From: Trametes villosa
Lineage: Eukaryota > Basidiomycota > Agaricomycetes > Polyporales > Polyporaceae
DNA: 64,000 nucleotides
Assembly: GCA_002964805.2 (NCBI GenBank)
Contig: PUDQ02000131.1
Span: 62,001 to 126,000, forward strand
Direction of reading: 5' to 3'
The position numbers and the translations under genes were made by a program. Positions 33,236 through 45,583 of this stretch are shown here, in pieces. The stretch's first letter is position 1; the number at the start of each line of letters is the position of its first letter. The notes under the pieces are model-generated. The model saw only the letters and a list, made by a program, of their open reading frames with translations, did not search any database and was not told the DNA's origin.

Positions 33236-35560
33236 TCATGGAACAGTTGTATATTGTACGTTTATGCTTTTGCATCATTAAGGGGCCATGTCCCAAGCTG
33301 CAACCATTCCTTATCCAGTAGGAATTAAACAGTGCTGCTGGATGTGCTCTTCTGGATGAATATCTGCTCATGCCGGACACCTACTACCAACATTTGAGCA
33401 GCTGCAGACATTCACTTCACCGCTCAACTAGAAACATCTCACAATCCTGTCCTTTCATATCCAAAAATTTCAGGTTGGCTTCCAATAGATAACAGGACAT
33501 TTTGTTCCTTAATGCAAGCTTGCTAAACGTGAACCTGGAATGCACCTGAGAACATTCTTTGAATGTATTGGGAAACTACTTGTAGAGCTACACTAAACAT
33601 TTGATAGCTTTAGAGGGTATCTGACCAGAGAACATTTTGAAGATACGTAGAAGTGCTTCTTCAGTGTATGCATTGGAGCGTAGATTGCTTTGGGCATCTT
33701 TGCAGAAGAACAGCCTGAGCCCAAACTTCAATGCTTGATTTGTGCAAGTGCGTGCTGCTCCATGGTGACTGCTACAATACTATACCTGACAAAGCATCAG
33801 CACTCACAGCTGGGGGTTAGTATGTAGTCTCTATCAGCCAGGTCCTAGGACGAAGGCTGTTACTGCAGGTATCTTGGTACTGCCGGGTACAACGTGTACA
33901 ACTATTGTCATGTTGTAGTACTACCTCAGGAGCTCGAGTGTGAAGCACAGACTGCATTCCCGGAAGCTCAAAACAGAACCTACCTTCAGGATGCAGAGGG
34001 GAACTTGAAGGGCAGTGAGTGGATCATGAACGAAGAGAAGAGCATCAGGGTTGAGTTTATGCTGAGAAGGCTGTTGCAGGTGAAGGAGCCTCCTAGTCTG
34101 ACGACACTTGCAGGTCCCATGGTCAAGTCCACAGAGTGCAGTATGAGACTTCCCACTGCACTATGTGTGATCTTGGGACCCAGCCACTGCATGTTATGCT
34201 CGAGTCTTCAGCCAGGGCAGGCAAATGTGCCCACCAATGGATGACTTAGATGGCTGAAGTTCCGTGGGCCAAGTCAACACTGTATAGTGCATGCAGGGTA
34301 GCCTCAGTGCAGCTGCTCAGGGAAGATGGGGCAAGCAGGCATTGGGATGATACATGGCAAGGATGCAGCCCTCCAATCAACAGAAAATGTACCTTGAGCT
34401 GTAGGATATGTGTGAATTTTCAGACCAAGCACTCCACAAATTTTTGACCTTGTTGGTTGCTGTTGTGTGTGTTGAAGGATGTACCTTGAAGAATTTGACT
34501 GTGAATTGGGAAAGTGTCGCCCACCAATGCAAGACAGCGCATGTTTTCCAAATTGTGAGCCAGCCTGGTTAAAGCTCAAAGAAAAGTGTGTGTCGTTCTG
34601 CAAGAAGTATAAGACACCCCATCCTACGGGGAACAGGGCTTCCTATGTGCTAATAATCCATTGGGTGGTGTAGAGGCTGCTTTACACTCCTCCTGTTGCA
34701 GATGAGATGACCAAACACATTCTGAGGTACAAATCAGGACATGACTAGGCTCAGACTCAGAGCAGCCTACATACCTTTCTCGATCAGCACGTCAGGATAT
34801 ACAATACCAAACCAACTTCCACCAGCTAGTCAACTGACAACCAACCAGACTCCAATGGAGGAGCTTCAGAAAATTTATGGGGATTCAGAGTAGCAGCCTT
34901 GCCTCATAAACTGGACACAATATTTCGCCAGGTGCGGACCTATGACACCCATATCCTCCACTGAGCATTCAAAGCAATGTACTCTGACACTGATTTGACT
35001 TTACAGAGGCAATGGCAAGAAATTACCAACAAGAGATACTGCATTAGCTTCCCATATGGAATGCTGACAGGCACCAAATCAACCTGCAGGTCAATTGCGA
35101 ACATCTAGATGGTACCCAAAGTGTCGGTGATAAACGTGGTAAGCAGGCTGGGTTATGAATGTCAAGTGAGCTGATTGTGAGTGCAGGATCAGCCCAAAGT
35201 CGCATCCAAGAGTCCCAAAACAGCTCATCTGGCTTTCTGCAAGGGTGGGATATTTATGGGGTGAGTTCAGTAAACATGCTGAGGGTTGCAGGTGCACAGT
35301 GCATCTTTCCACTGCCAATAGCCATGTGACTCAGGAGCAAAACTCATGGACCTGTTGAGCATTGCAATAGGAATGGGGATGTATATTGGGGTGCTTCAAC
35401 AGAGCCATTGCAAGCACGGACACTTTGCTATGACTGCGTTACCAATGGGGTCTGATTCTGCTTTGATAGGCGGTACAATAGCAGAGATTTGCAAAGAATC
35501 CATGGCACAGGTCAAACAGGTGTGCACCGGTGATTATCCTTGCATCGGAGACTGAGCTAG
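33236..35560. other. Degenerate coding region, family not recognised
   Basis: The minus strand from about 33740 to 33400 reads like a decayed protein (FGLRLFFCKDAQSNLRSNAY, then EEALLRIFKMFSGQIPSKAI, later NKMSCYLLEANLKFLDMKG) broken by stops. The plus strand has a 116-codon ORF at 33894-34244 (LPQELECEAQTAFPEAQNR) and further open pieces to 35550. Joining 35560 to 36130 (removing the LTR) restores the target. It is most likely an old, multiply broken transposon or host gene. No motif allows a name. Confidence 0.3.
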
Positions 35561-36124
35561 TGTTATGACTGTGCGGATCAAGGGACCAAGTCGGGGTCGG
35601 ACTTCGGGGTCGGACTTCGGAGGATGGAGTTTGGGGATCAGAGGACGGAGTCGGGGGTCAGGTCAGACCTGGACTCGGGACGAATGCACAAGGTAAGGAC
35701 TTCAGCGAGGCTATTAGCAACGCCTCGAGTCTAAGTCGGGTCCTTGACTTCGGGACAAGGGTCGGGCGGAGGTCGGAGGTCGGAGGTGGACAAGCAGAGG
35801 AGATCGGACAAGAGGAAGGGAATGCGGAGGAAGTAGATTGAGTGCGGATAAGACACTTTACAACGAGATATACGAACTGAGGAATAGTCTACATCCAGGC
35901 GGGTATTTATAGAAGTAATCTAATTGTTCTGGTGAAACAATAAGGAGCGACGTAAAAGGAAGGAAGTCCGAAAGAAGGAAGTCCGAATACAATAAGCTAT
36001 CGTCTTCGTCCTTCCGAGTCAATGCCGTAGATAAGGAGCGGAGTAAGTATCGGACATGAGCGGACATAGCGGACATAGCGGACATGAGGTCCGAACCTTC
36101 GGAGGTGGCGCACGGGATGTAACA
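35561..36124. mobile_element. Solo LTR, 564 bp, same family as 6735-7474
   Basis: Begins TGTTATGACTG and ends GGGATGTAACA, with an exact 5-bp duplication GCTAG on each side (35556-35560 and 36125-36129). It is in the opposite orientation to the LTR at 6735-7474, with the same GTCCGAAG/CGGACATAGCGGACATAG-type repeats and a TATTTATA-like box near 35912. The 176-bp length difference lies mainly in the tandem-repeat part. No internal retrotransposon sequence is present. Confidence 0.9.
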
Positions 36125-36129
36125 GCTAG

Positions 36130-36470
36130 TGCCTGCAGCTCCACTACCTTCACCCGGGTAAGCAAGAGGCGGATGTTCAAGGCACTGCTCCATGCACACT
36201 CACCTCATTGTTCACTCCTGCTCATTTGTCTCTTGAGAAGCTCAGTGCTGTCTGCAGGAGTCAAACTGCTTTCCATTGAAGTTCACATGATGCAGCAAGA
36301 AATGTGTTGATCCTGCTAAAGCTGAAAACATGTGTAAGGGCACTAAGAACATCAGTTTCGAAGTTTAGGCCTTATGAAATGACCACAATAGTCGCCAGGA
36401 CCAGTTATAATCACAATTGGGAGCAGAATTTAGTGCCTTGGGGAAAGACAAACTCCCAGCCCCACCATGA
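36130..36470. other. Continuation of the degenerate region; insertion site of the next element
   Basis: No clear ORF. If the element at 36471-42576 inserted into the RepHel gene at 42577, the missing RepHel sequence should continue here on the minus strand. The first 17 codons stay open (SLSWWGWEF), but I could not recognise RepHel similarity beyond them. Confidence 0.3.
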
Positions 36471-36641
36471 CTTGGGGGGAGAGGGCCGTTTCCGGCAGGT
36501 ACAATTGATGAGGACTGAAGTTTATTATTGATATAATGTTTGATCATAATAGTGTTTTAACATTGCTATTTACTGGTGGTTGAAGGATTGTAAGGGACAT
36601 AAAACTGCAACAACTCCAATAAATGAACAGTGAACTGATGT

Positions 36642-38495
36642 CTACAACCTGGTATACACAAGAACACTTACCCGCCTCTTCCCTGCTTTCTGTAGCAAAT
36701 TAGAATCAAGGTTGATGATGTTTCCCTCTGCTACCAGGCTGGTCCCAGTTTTAATCCCATCATGGAACCATACATCACCATGTTTGTCCACTACACGGCA
36801 TGTGAAGTGAAACTTGCCAAAGTAAATTAACCCACACAGCCTATATCTGTCTACATGGTCTGGCAAGGTGACTTCAGTGCAGATCTCCGCCTTCACATTG
36901 TGGATATTGAATGCTACAAAAGCAGGGGCAGTCTCATATGTTATGCACTGGTGCAATGGCCGCTCACACTGGGGGTATGTCTGGCTTGTCTTTTGGTTGA
37001 AGATGGCACCCATCCAGGCAGTGATACTCTGGCCCTTGTATGACCCTCCCCCGTACAAGCTGTTTTCTTAGATTTGCTTAGAGGTGTCTCAGAGAATATT
37101 CCTGGCCCCCTCAGCCTCGCTAGAGTAATGGCATGATTGACATGCATAATATTGGGTCTGGGTGTCTTCAGAGGCTTGCAGCAGCTCTCTGACAAGGGCA
37201 TAGATGTCAGTTCCCACTGGTCCATTAGGATAAATGTCAGGATCCTGGGCATGAAGAATATTTCTGATTGACTGCCTGATTGTGATTGTGTAGTCACTAA
37301 TATTTGTAGAACTGCGGTTGAAGCCTTCAGTAATTTTGGACAGCAGAGGATTTTGTGCAGGGATCATTTCACCCCACTGCTGTATACACTCATTAAATAC
37401 TGTGAGCAGTATTGTGAGAATGCTGTCATAGGCACAGCTGTAGTTGGCACTGTCCCACTTGAATCCAATCAGACTGACTCTGGGAGCCGACTCTTCACCA
37501 CGCACTTTTTTGGGAGCAACCACATCATCAGAATCATCCTCCCTTTTTCGCTTAGCTGCTTTCTTATCAATGGTGTTGCTTACAGTGGTCAGGGCTTGTG
37601 TGCCCTTTGCTGCAACATATCCAGATGTCTTAGTCTGGGGATCCTGAATTTCTGTTGGCTTGGGCTGCTGTTTATCCTTGAGTTTGGGTTTTTCAATCAC
37701 CTGCCACGATGCATCACTTTGGAGGTCTTCAACTGGGAAAGGGTCATTGGCATTCCAAGTCAGGGCAGCATGCATTGTCTTTGGCATGAATTTCTCGCCC
37801 TTCCACTTTCTGAATGAATGGACCAGCTCATTGCGTGTGATGCCAGTGACTGCAGGTGAAATCTTGCCCAGGTAGCGCAGTGTGGTTATTTCATCCAGTA
37901 GTTCAAGCTCCCTGAACTCCTGGCGCAGACTTCCCGCTATTCCCCCAGCCAGCTTCCGTGGGTCAAAGGGCTGCACAATAATAGTCCCATTGTATGTGGA
38001 TCCCCTGGACAGGCACGTGTATATGGACTGATGAGAGCGGCAATTCTGTAAATCACACATATTGTGCGGCCGGGTGCGCCCCTGTGAACCAAAGTCTGTC
38101 ATGGCAAAGTTGGGAATCACAGACACCTGGTCCCGGGAGATGGACAGAAAATTTCCATTGGGCATCTTGCATCTGATCTTGCGCGACTGGTGGCTGATGG
38201 GCACTACATTTTCTGGGAGTCCTTCCAGTTTCACTGGAGTGGGTGCAGCAGTGAGCTTCACAAATAATGTCTCCAGTGTCTCCTTGTCTTCACTGATGGG
38301 TCTGGACTTCCAGCCTACCACCACTCCCTCTGCACCATTGGTCACGCAGCACTCTGTCGCTTCATTGATTTTGATCATCACTGGCATCCCAACGCACAGC
38401 GTGAGCTTGCCAGGCAGGTGGTCTGTCAGGGTATGTGAGAGATTCCACAGGCAGTCCTGGAGTTCAGGGCTCAGAATATTGGTAGAGAGCACCAC
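36642..38495 (-). pseudogene. RepHel C-terminal part: helicase end fused to cysteine-peptidase-like domain
   Basis: One minus-strand frame runs from about 38495 to a TAA at 36642 with two in-frame stops (TGA 37091-37089 and TAA near 37071). The first 200 residues match the C-terminal half of Pif1-type helicases as found in Helitrons: GKLTLCVGMPVMIKINEATE and the motif VI-like IYTCLSRGSTYNGTIIV. A charged linker follows, then a papain-fold-like peptidase with Cys in NYSCAYDSILTILL, His in GKFHFTCRVVD and WFHDG, like the ubiquitin-peptidase/OTU-like tails of RepHel proteins. The nuclease (Rep) part and the helicase Walker motifs are absent; the frame simply begins where noncoding family sequence ends at 38489. 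It is an internal-deletion product and non-functional. Confidence 0.82.
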
Positions 38496-39635
38496 TCACA
38501 ACATCATGTTGATTTGAATCTGCCTGATTTCTGGATTAACTACACCAGATGATATTCACTTGAGACTATCAAGCAAATTTATAATCTTATGTACTGGACA
38601 GGCAGTGTACACGGAGGACTGCACTGATTGAGTTGATATGCATGTCAGTTGCAACAATTACTTTGTTACGCCATAGCCCTTACAGCATTATTAGCAGCTG
38701 ATCTAATTTTTCTGTATCTGATTATAGATATATCCCAGCATTATCCTCTCGTGGGTAAGTACCCTAGCATAGGAGGTCTGTCTCTATTGCCCATATCTTC
38801 ATATTTCAGAATGCACAATAAACCAACTTGCTTGAAAGCAATACTAGTGTTTGAACATTTATTAAGACCAATCACAGCAGCTATGGCATTCACCAACAAA
38901 TAGTGATTACAGGTCTGAGGTGCTGTCACAGAGCTGGAGTTTGTGTGCATGAGCTGATTAAAGCTTCTCCCAATGATGCAGCCTGCTTCCTGGTTGATTA
39001 TTCTGACCTATCCATTTTCCAAGTGATTCTATGAGCCCTCTCAAACTATACATATCTCACATGGGTGTAGCAAAGTGAGGTTAACAGAAGTGTTACATTG
39101 TTAATTTGCTTAACATACCAAATAGCCTGAGCTGCAATATACATGCAAGGTAGCTTGTGAAATTAGTAGCTCCAGTGTTTTCATTGACTTTTCTTCCTAT
39201 CTCTACTATCTGCCATAGCTCTTGACTACCTTGATGCAAGGACATTCTCATATATACATTTCATCTGCAAGACGACTTGTGGTAACAGGAGTGAGATATA
39301 TTGACTTGGTCTGTACAGGGAGTGATCTAATACTACAGATATTTTTCAGGCCTCTGACCATGTTTGGGATGATTGGATAAATATTGAAAAGCTTAATTGG
39401 ATCACATATAACACTCTGGAGGTTGATGCATGCAGTAGTAAGATATCAGCCAGAGAAACTGCATGTAGCTGAACTGTGGCACTAATGGAGAATTGTAGCA
39501 CTGTCAGACAGTGCTGTAGTACACATCACACCTCACTTTTTACACAGGGTGATCCAACTCATAGATAGCTTCTCATCTCATCTGGACTACCAGTGCCAGA
39601 GATACAAAGGAATATGTGTGAAGAGCCAAACAAGA

Positions 39636-39690
39636 CCAGTTCCCTGCCATCAGCTTTGGCTTTGTTTGTTTTCAGCCACAGCTGACAGCA
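39636..39690. repeat. First hairpin position, right arm only
   Basis: GTTCCCTGCCATCAGCTTTG remains after CAAACAAGACCA; the left arm is gone. The same one-arm state is seen at 53016-53045. Confidence 0.8.
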
Positions 39691-40166
39691 ATGACCCTCC
39701 TTTCCTCTTGATATATTACAATCATGGGGATGTAACACCTCAGCATTTGTCTCCCTAGCACACCACAGGCAGGGTTTCATGGACTAGGCCATGGTATTAC
39801 GCTGAGTATACTATACACTGCTGCCATTTTGAGCACAATTTGTGTGTTTATGCAGCCTGTGATCACTCCGACAACAAATGGCATATCCCATTGAATAGGT
39901 ATTGAAAGGCTGAATCCAACGGTATATAATACTTGGGGGGTTTGTGCACATTATAATGAGATATGAGCCATATAAGTTGAATGTGGCTGAATTGTGGCAC
40001 TAATGAGCATGTGCTGCCTTATTTATCAGTAGTAGAATGAGTATCACATTTCATTTTGTACACTATTGGATTCTACTCGCTCATAGCTTTCTGAAGACAT
40101 ATTATATGTGGCATTTGGACTATCCAGCAGCCCAAAATGCAAGCATTTGTGTTGGGAGCCAAACAC

Positions 40167-40224
40167 GTACAAAGCGGGAGGCACGCCGACGCGGATTCGC
40201 GTTGTTGTGCCTCCCGCTTTGTAC
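40167..40224. repeat. Hairpin cassette, inner stem type 1
   Basis: Appears identical over the palindrome to 11489-11546, same orientation relative to the element. Confidence 0.9.
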
Positions 40225-40694
40225 TTGTTTGTTCTCAGCCACAGCTTACATTATTGCCCCCTCCTCTAGTTCTTTTGGCCACTGCTCCTCCAGTTCTCCT
40301 TCAAATGGCATGTGTCATATACCATTAGGAAGGTGCTCCCGAGCTCTACAACATGGGGGTATTGATATGTATTAATGACCATTATGTTGTCTATAATACT
40401 TCATTGCAAGGACATATAAACCACTGACTCAGCCTGTACAGCAGTGTACAGTCAATTTGAACTGACCAATATAATCTTATTAGATCCCGCTTACGTTTGA
40501 AAAGTAGCTAGAGGTGTAATTGTGATACAAGCACCCCTCTGTCCCTTTAAACCATTGAAGTGGTATTCATACAAGCAGAGAAAAGAGTAAATCACTGTAT
40601 ACAGTAGTCTTCTTACTGAATGGTGCAAATCTTGGCCTCCGTAATACACTAGTGGTCAAGGGCTACCTGACATAATTGTTTTTGTGGCTCTATG

Positions 40695-41700
40695 ACCTGT
40701 AGTACCCTGGTCAATGTCAGAAACTTCGCTCTCAGGCGCCATCATTACCATGAAGCTCAAGCGTGTGAATTTGAGAGAATCCTTCTGGGCACAGGTGCGC
40801 TCTTGGGCCTCAACTCCCACTTGATGGTCAGCGGGGAAGCCGATGGTGCAGGCGATGGTCTGCGCCCAGGCCCTTCGGAGGCAGGGCCTTCCAGGCTTCC
40901 TGCATTTGGCAGGCAGCCTGAACGCAGTGGCAGCTCCGACCTCCCGCGGAGTGGTAGGGACGACTTATGGGACAACCAGGACGCTCTTGACAACATCCTT
41001 CGTCTGCTTGCCAACTACTTGCAGGAGCATCCAGGATCTTGTGCGGATATCTTGGCAGCATTGCCAGATTTGGAGAGAAGACCAGAAGGAAACGGTGAGT
41101 AGAAGAACAGTGGCCAGCCGAACGGGCAGAGAAGGGAACACGTTGGCTTGAGGCAGTCGTCCCGCACTTCGCACACAGTTTGCAGCTTGTACGTTTCCCT
41201 GCTATGGTCACCAACGGAGTGCCTCGCTTGCTGTATGATAGGCCGGTATGACCAGTTCCAGCGAAAGATGTTGTTGTACGTTCCATTACTTTTACGATGT
41301 ACGATAGGTGACCAGGCTCCTCTTCTCCTGCGCAGAATGGCCGAAACGTGTCGGGAAGTCTTTACTTTGTACATTAGTCTTGTATGTTGTGTATAGCGAT
41401 GATCCGACGAATGCAGGGAGCTTGCGACACAGATGTGCGTTTTGGTTGAACACTGCGGCTGAAACCTGCTCAGTGACACTCAGGAAGGGATACGGATAGG
41501 TAGTCTGCGGCGCAGCGCGGCCAAGGACGCAAGTCCAAGGCGGTCGCAACACGGATTCTATCAGCAAGCCTCCAATTGTTATCCTCTCCTGTTTATCCGC
41601 ATGCTGCACGCGCACTTTGTAGTAGTATTCTCTCTTATTCAGCTCATGTGCACGGCATTGCAGCGCATCACGACGCCAACACTCTCTGTCCTGCAGGTTT
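40695..41700 (+). pseudogene. Foreign GC-rich segment with an exon-like ORF, probably a captured gene fragment
   Basis: This block has no match in the other copies, whose sequence runs straight from TGTGGCTCTATACC to TGGCCACAGC. It is clearly GC-richer than its surroundings. The + strand is open from 40692 to 41102. The last 95 codons look protein-coding (SGEADGAGDGLRPGPSEAGP, then LDNILRLLANYLQEHPGSC and ADILAALPDLERRPEGNG) and end at a good 5' splice site (AACGGTGAGTAG). Capture of host gene pieces is well known for Helitrons. The source gene is not recognised. It could also be an insertion of another element, but I found no terminal repeats. Confidence 0.6.
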
Positions 41701-42577
41701 TTGGCCACAGCGAATCCAGTTTTTGCTCAAAATACAGGTGCAGTGTACCATTAGGAAGGCATTCTTAAGGGCTATCTAATAGTGGCTTTTAATGCTGACT
41801 TGAATCATCACTGCTGCTGGTATGTGATACAAGAGCACTTATAAGCACCCAATGAGAGACAGTGAGCAATGTATGGCCCATACCTCCTTCAATTTGTATC
41901 TAAAATGCATTTGTTATATACCATCAGGAGGCTGGTTTCAAGCTCTAACTAATTAGGGTACATCCTCTCATGGTTATGCACAATTTGATGTCTTATCATT
42001 GAATGAGCAGACGGAGAGGCCTTGACTGTAATACTGTGTTGTAAAGACCTCAGTATATATGAAGATACAGTGTAAGATGTTAGTACAGTTACCAATCGAG
42101 CTGTTGGAGCAAGATCACACCTCAGTGTATTGTGACTGAAGTATGGTGGTGAGGAAAGGCTTCCTAATCTCAGTGTGGAATGATAGTATGTCACCATTAT
42201 TGCCATACTCCTGATGTGTAATCAATGTGTATACCCCTTATAAAAGCATTAGTAGCATATCTTATGGCTTCAAACAGTGATGGGGAGAGTGATTACCCAT
42301 GCTGTGTCACCTAGGGTTACACAAGCGCCCAGCAGTGAGCATTAGAGCAAGGCTAGCAAGCAGTCAGGGTGGCTGTGTGCATGATTTAGCCTCTAACCCT
42401 AGATTGTGACCTTAACCCCAAGTTTGTATGTGGAAGTTCTATAGGCGCCTATTTCAGATCTAATGATTTGTTAGCTGAGATTGAAAATATTTTCCCACGG
42501 GGTCGACTTGGTGTCACACATTTTGGCTGGGAGCTCACCCCATAAGAAACGATTTCTTCGTTCCTCATCAATCGTAA

Positions 42578-43813
42578 AGACTGTCTGTGGGCATACAACC
42601 ATCCTTCAAACTAGTCAAGCATGGAATGCAGATATCCTCACAATCAGGAAGCAAAATTGGGCCAGGGATATCAGCAATTGGGTCATTAGTGGTTTTCTGC
42701 ACTTTGCGTTGAGTGAGTGCAATCTTGTTGGAGACTCCTGCTTCGCTCTTCAGTCATTCCCTGCGTCTCCATCGTACTCCAACTGCTGTACTTGTATTTG
42801 CAAGAGCGAGCAACCCTGCGAGAGCCATGGGGCTGCTCGCTCTGGCTCCGATATCATGGGCGGCGGATCAGTCTTCGATGATCAAGCATATGTCGGACTT
42901 GAACAGGCCCACCATGTCTTGTCACAAGATTATCAGACATCAATAGGCTTTGATTAAAGTCTTCCTTTCCAATTGGTGTCAGGAGCTTTTGTGGTACAAG
43001 CTGCGCACAGACCGCACAAGCAGACTCCTGGAAGTTAGAACAATCTTTGGAGAAGCCTTTGACAACCTTCTCAATTATATCTGGAGTAACAGGTGGTGGA
43101 GGGAATCTATGCAATTCCTCAGCTTGTGATGACTTGCGGTTATCTTTGTACTGTTGACTTCTCACCAAAGGAGTTTTGGGCTTCTTAGAGGGGACAAACA
43201 AGCAAACATGTTGCACACGTGTGTCACATTTGTGTTTTATGAGCTCAGTGACCATGAATTCCTTGCTTTTGCGCTGGGATATGTGCATCAAATGGTGGGA
43301 TTGTGCCACGTACCAAAGATGTTGCTTGGATAACTTGGTCACTAGAGTGGGGATAGGGATATCTGCAACAAGTACACTATCTATGCCGCTATAGTTACTA
43401 ACCATTGAGTTTGGTATGTAGCTTTGAAACACATATTTAGTATCATCATCTGGCTGTAGGGTGTTCCTGCAGACAAAGTCATTGACCTCGGTAGCCAGCC
43501 ACACATTAGCAGATCTGCCCTTATGTGCAGCTGCACCTCCCTTCAATGTATCCCGTAAAGGTGCCTGTTGCATGGACAAGCTCTTGGTCAAGCCAGACAG
43601 GGCATGGTGGGCCAAGCATTTATGCAGTATGACACGGAAATCATGTTGAAGGTAATTACCGCGCTGAGACATAACTCTCACTAGCCTGGCCAATGTCTGG
43701 ACTGATTTGAACTCTGGCTTATAGCATATAGCTACCTCTCGACTGCAAAGCTGACTTGTACTTAGGGGGGAAGAGGTAAGAAAGAGGAGCACACGCACAT
43801 GCAAGTTGAACAT
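42578..43813 (-). pseudogene. RepHel N-terminal part, broken at 42577
   Basis: The minus-strand ORF starts at ATG 43813 and is open to 42854. It has the SAP-like QRKSKEFMVTELIKHKC, then FPPPPVTPDIIEKVVKGFS and a Cys pair ACAVCAQLVPQKL, as in the N-terminal region of fungal Helitron RepHel proteins. After about 150 bp without similarity the same protein resumes at 42720-42580 in another frame (IADIPGPILLPDCEDIC, then IPCLTSLKDGCMPTDS). It is then cut exactly at the 5' end of the element 36471-42576. The Rep nuclease and helicase parts that should follow are not identifiable. The gap around 42850-42730 may be an intron or a lesion. Confidence 0.75.
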
Positions 43814-44354
43814 GCTTATCTAAGATGTCATGTGACACCATTCACGTGCAGAGCTATGCTAGGCGCTTTGCAGATTGATTGTAGTTTAGCTCTCAGTTTT
43901 ATGGGTGTGCCCCACATTATAATGCACCACATTCATTGGACTAATCTGTTATGCTAGAAGGGGTCAGCAAGACTACTATATTTGTATAGAACTGGGTGAT
44001 TTTATATTACCACAACTTTTTAGCAGTGTTCCCTGATTTATGCCATCTATGGTCATGTTCAAGGCATATGCTTTACTCCACTGGGTAGGCATCAGAAAAC
44101 TGAATCCAATAACATATAATACTCCGGGGGTTTGTGCATGAAGTACTAAGATGTAGGCCAGAGAAACTGGATGTGGCTGAACTGTGGCATTGATGGGGAA
44201 TTGCAGCACTGTTAGAGAGTGTTATAGTGGACATTACACCTTACTTTCTACACTGTGATCCTACCCGTAAGTAGTTTCCTGCCAACACTTGTTCCATCTC
44301 ATTTGGACTACCTGTGCCTGAGATACAAAGGGATTTATGTTATGAGCCAAACAT

Positions 44355-44412
44355 GACCAAAGCTGATGGCAGGGAACACAGATTCCGCGTTCCCTCCCAT
44401 CAGCTTTGGCTT
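44355..44412. repeat. Hairpin cassette, inner stem type 2
   Basis: CCAAAGCTGATGGCAGGGAA pairs with TTCCCTCCCATCAGCTTTGG; one mismatch from CTGCC to CTCCC on the right arm and one A-C mismatch near the loop. Confidence 0.88.
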
Positions 44413-44908
44413 TGTTTGTTTTCAGCCACAGCTGAGATTAATCTCCCTCCTTTCCTCTTTATGTAATGCATTCAACAAGATGTAACAGCCCAGCATTTGT
44501 CTTCTTAGCACACCACAGCCGGCATTTCATTGACTACACCATGGTATCATGCTGAAATTGATTATACCATACAGTGCTGTCATTTTGAGCACAATTTGAG
44601 CATTTATGCAGCCTGTGGTTATAGCATGGCCCATTGCATAGGGTTCAAAAATCTGAATCCAATGGTATATAATACCTGGGGGTTTGTGCACATTATACTC
44701 TGATATAAGCTATAGAAGCTGAAAGTGGCTGCATTGTGGCACTAATGGACATTTGTTACCCTATTCATGGGTGCTGCAGTAGTTATTACATCATAATTTT
44801 TATACCATTGGATTGTACTCAATCATAGCTTTCTAATGACATATGATACATGATATTTGGACTATCCGATGGCCCAAAATGAAAGCATTGGTGTTGGGAG
44901 CCAAACAT

Positions 44909-44961
44909 GTACAAAGCAGGAGGCACGACGGATCCGCGTTGTCGTGCCTCCCGCTTTGTAC
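44909..44961. repeat. Hairpin cassette, inner stem type 1, shortened loop
   Basis: GTACAAAGCAGGAGGCACGAC pairs with GTCGTGCCTCCCGCTTTGTAC. About five loop-proximal bases are lost relative to the other copies. Confidence 0.88.
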
Positions 44962-45540
44962 TTGTTTGTTCTCAGCCACAGCTTACATTATTGCCCCCTC
45001 CTCTACTTCTTTTGACCCACTGCTCCTCCTGTTCTGCTTCAAACGGCATGTGTGATATACCGCTAGGAAGGTGCTCATAAGCTCTACATGATGGGGGTAT
45101 TGACACATATTAATGACCATCATCTCCTCTATAAAGCCTTATTAAGGACACATAAATCACTTACTCAGCCTGTACAGCAGTGTGCAGTCAATTTGAACTG
45201 ATCATTATACTATCATGAGACCCTGCTTAGGCCTGTAAAGTGTCTAGGGGTGTAATGGTGATACAAGCACCCCTCTACCCCTTTAAACCATTAATGTCTT
45301 ATTCACCAAGCAAAAAAGCAGTAAATCGCTGTTTACACAGTAGTCTCCTTACTAAATGGTTTATATCTCTTCTCCATAATACACCGGTGGTCAAGAGCTA
45401 CCTAATGTGATTGTTTTTGTGGCTCTATACCCTCTCTTCATCGTGCTAAAGCTGTTTTACTACATCTTGTAGCAAGGCTCTTGGAGCCTTTTCCTCCCGC
45501 GAAATAAGCGCCCAAACGCGAGATATGGCTAAGTCCGACC

Positions 45541-45583
45541 GGCGCTAGTAGAAGTCGCAGGCCCCGCGACTTCTACTAGCGCC
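45541..45583. repeat. Hairpin cassette, third position
   Basis: GGCGCTAGTAGAAGTCGC pairs perfectly with GCGACTTCTACTAGCGCC around AGGCCCC. Confidence 0.9.

Larger units (their letters stand above)
36471..42576 (-). mobile_element. Helentron-like element with complete ends and partial RepHel gene, 6.1 kb
   Basis: The 3' terminus is at 36471-36513; its hairpin variant is GCCGGAAACGGC, a compensated version of GCCAGTATTGGC. The 5' terminus ends at 42576 (minus strand TACGATTGATGAGG), flanked by A36470 and A42577. Going inward from the 3' end come helicase/peptidase coding (36642-38488), then the common noncoding body from 38489 (identical in start to 9833), hairpins (39640 half, 40167 full), a foreign 1-kb segment at about 40695-41700, then the 5' region. 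The position of the coding sequence next to the 3' end links the noncoding family to its protein. Confidence 0.85.

Noticed and set aside
36642..43813. A single RepHel gene with a 4-kb intron
   Set aside because: A complete element 5' end at 42576 and 3' end at 36471 lie between or around the pieces, and the central Rep and helicase motifs are absent; two different elements explain it.
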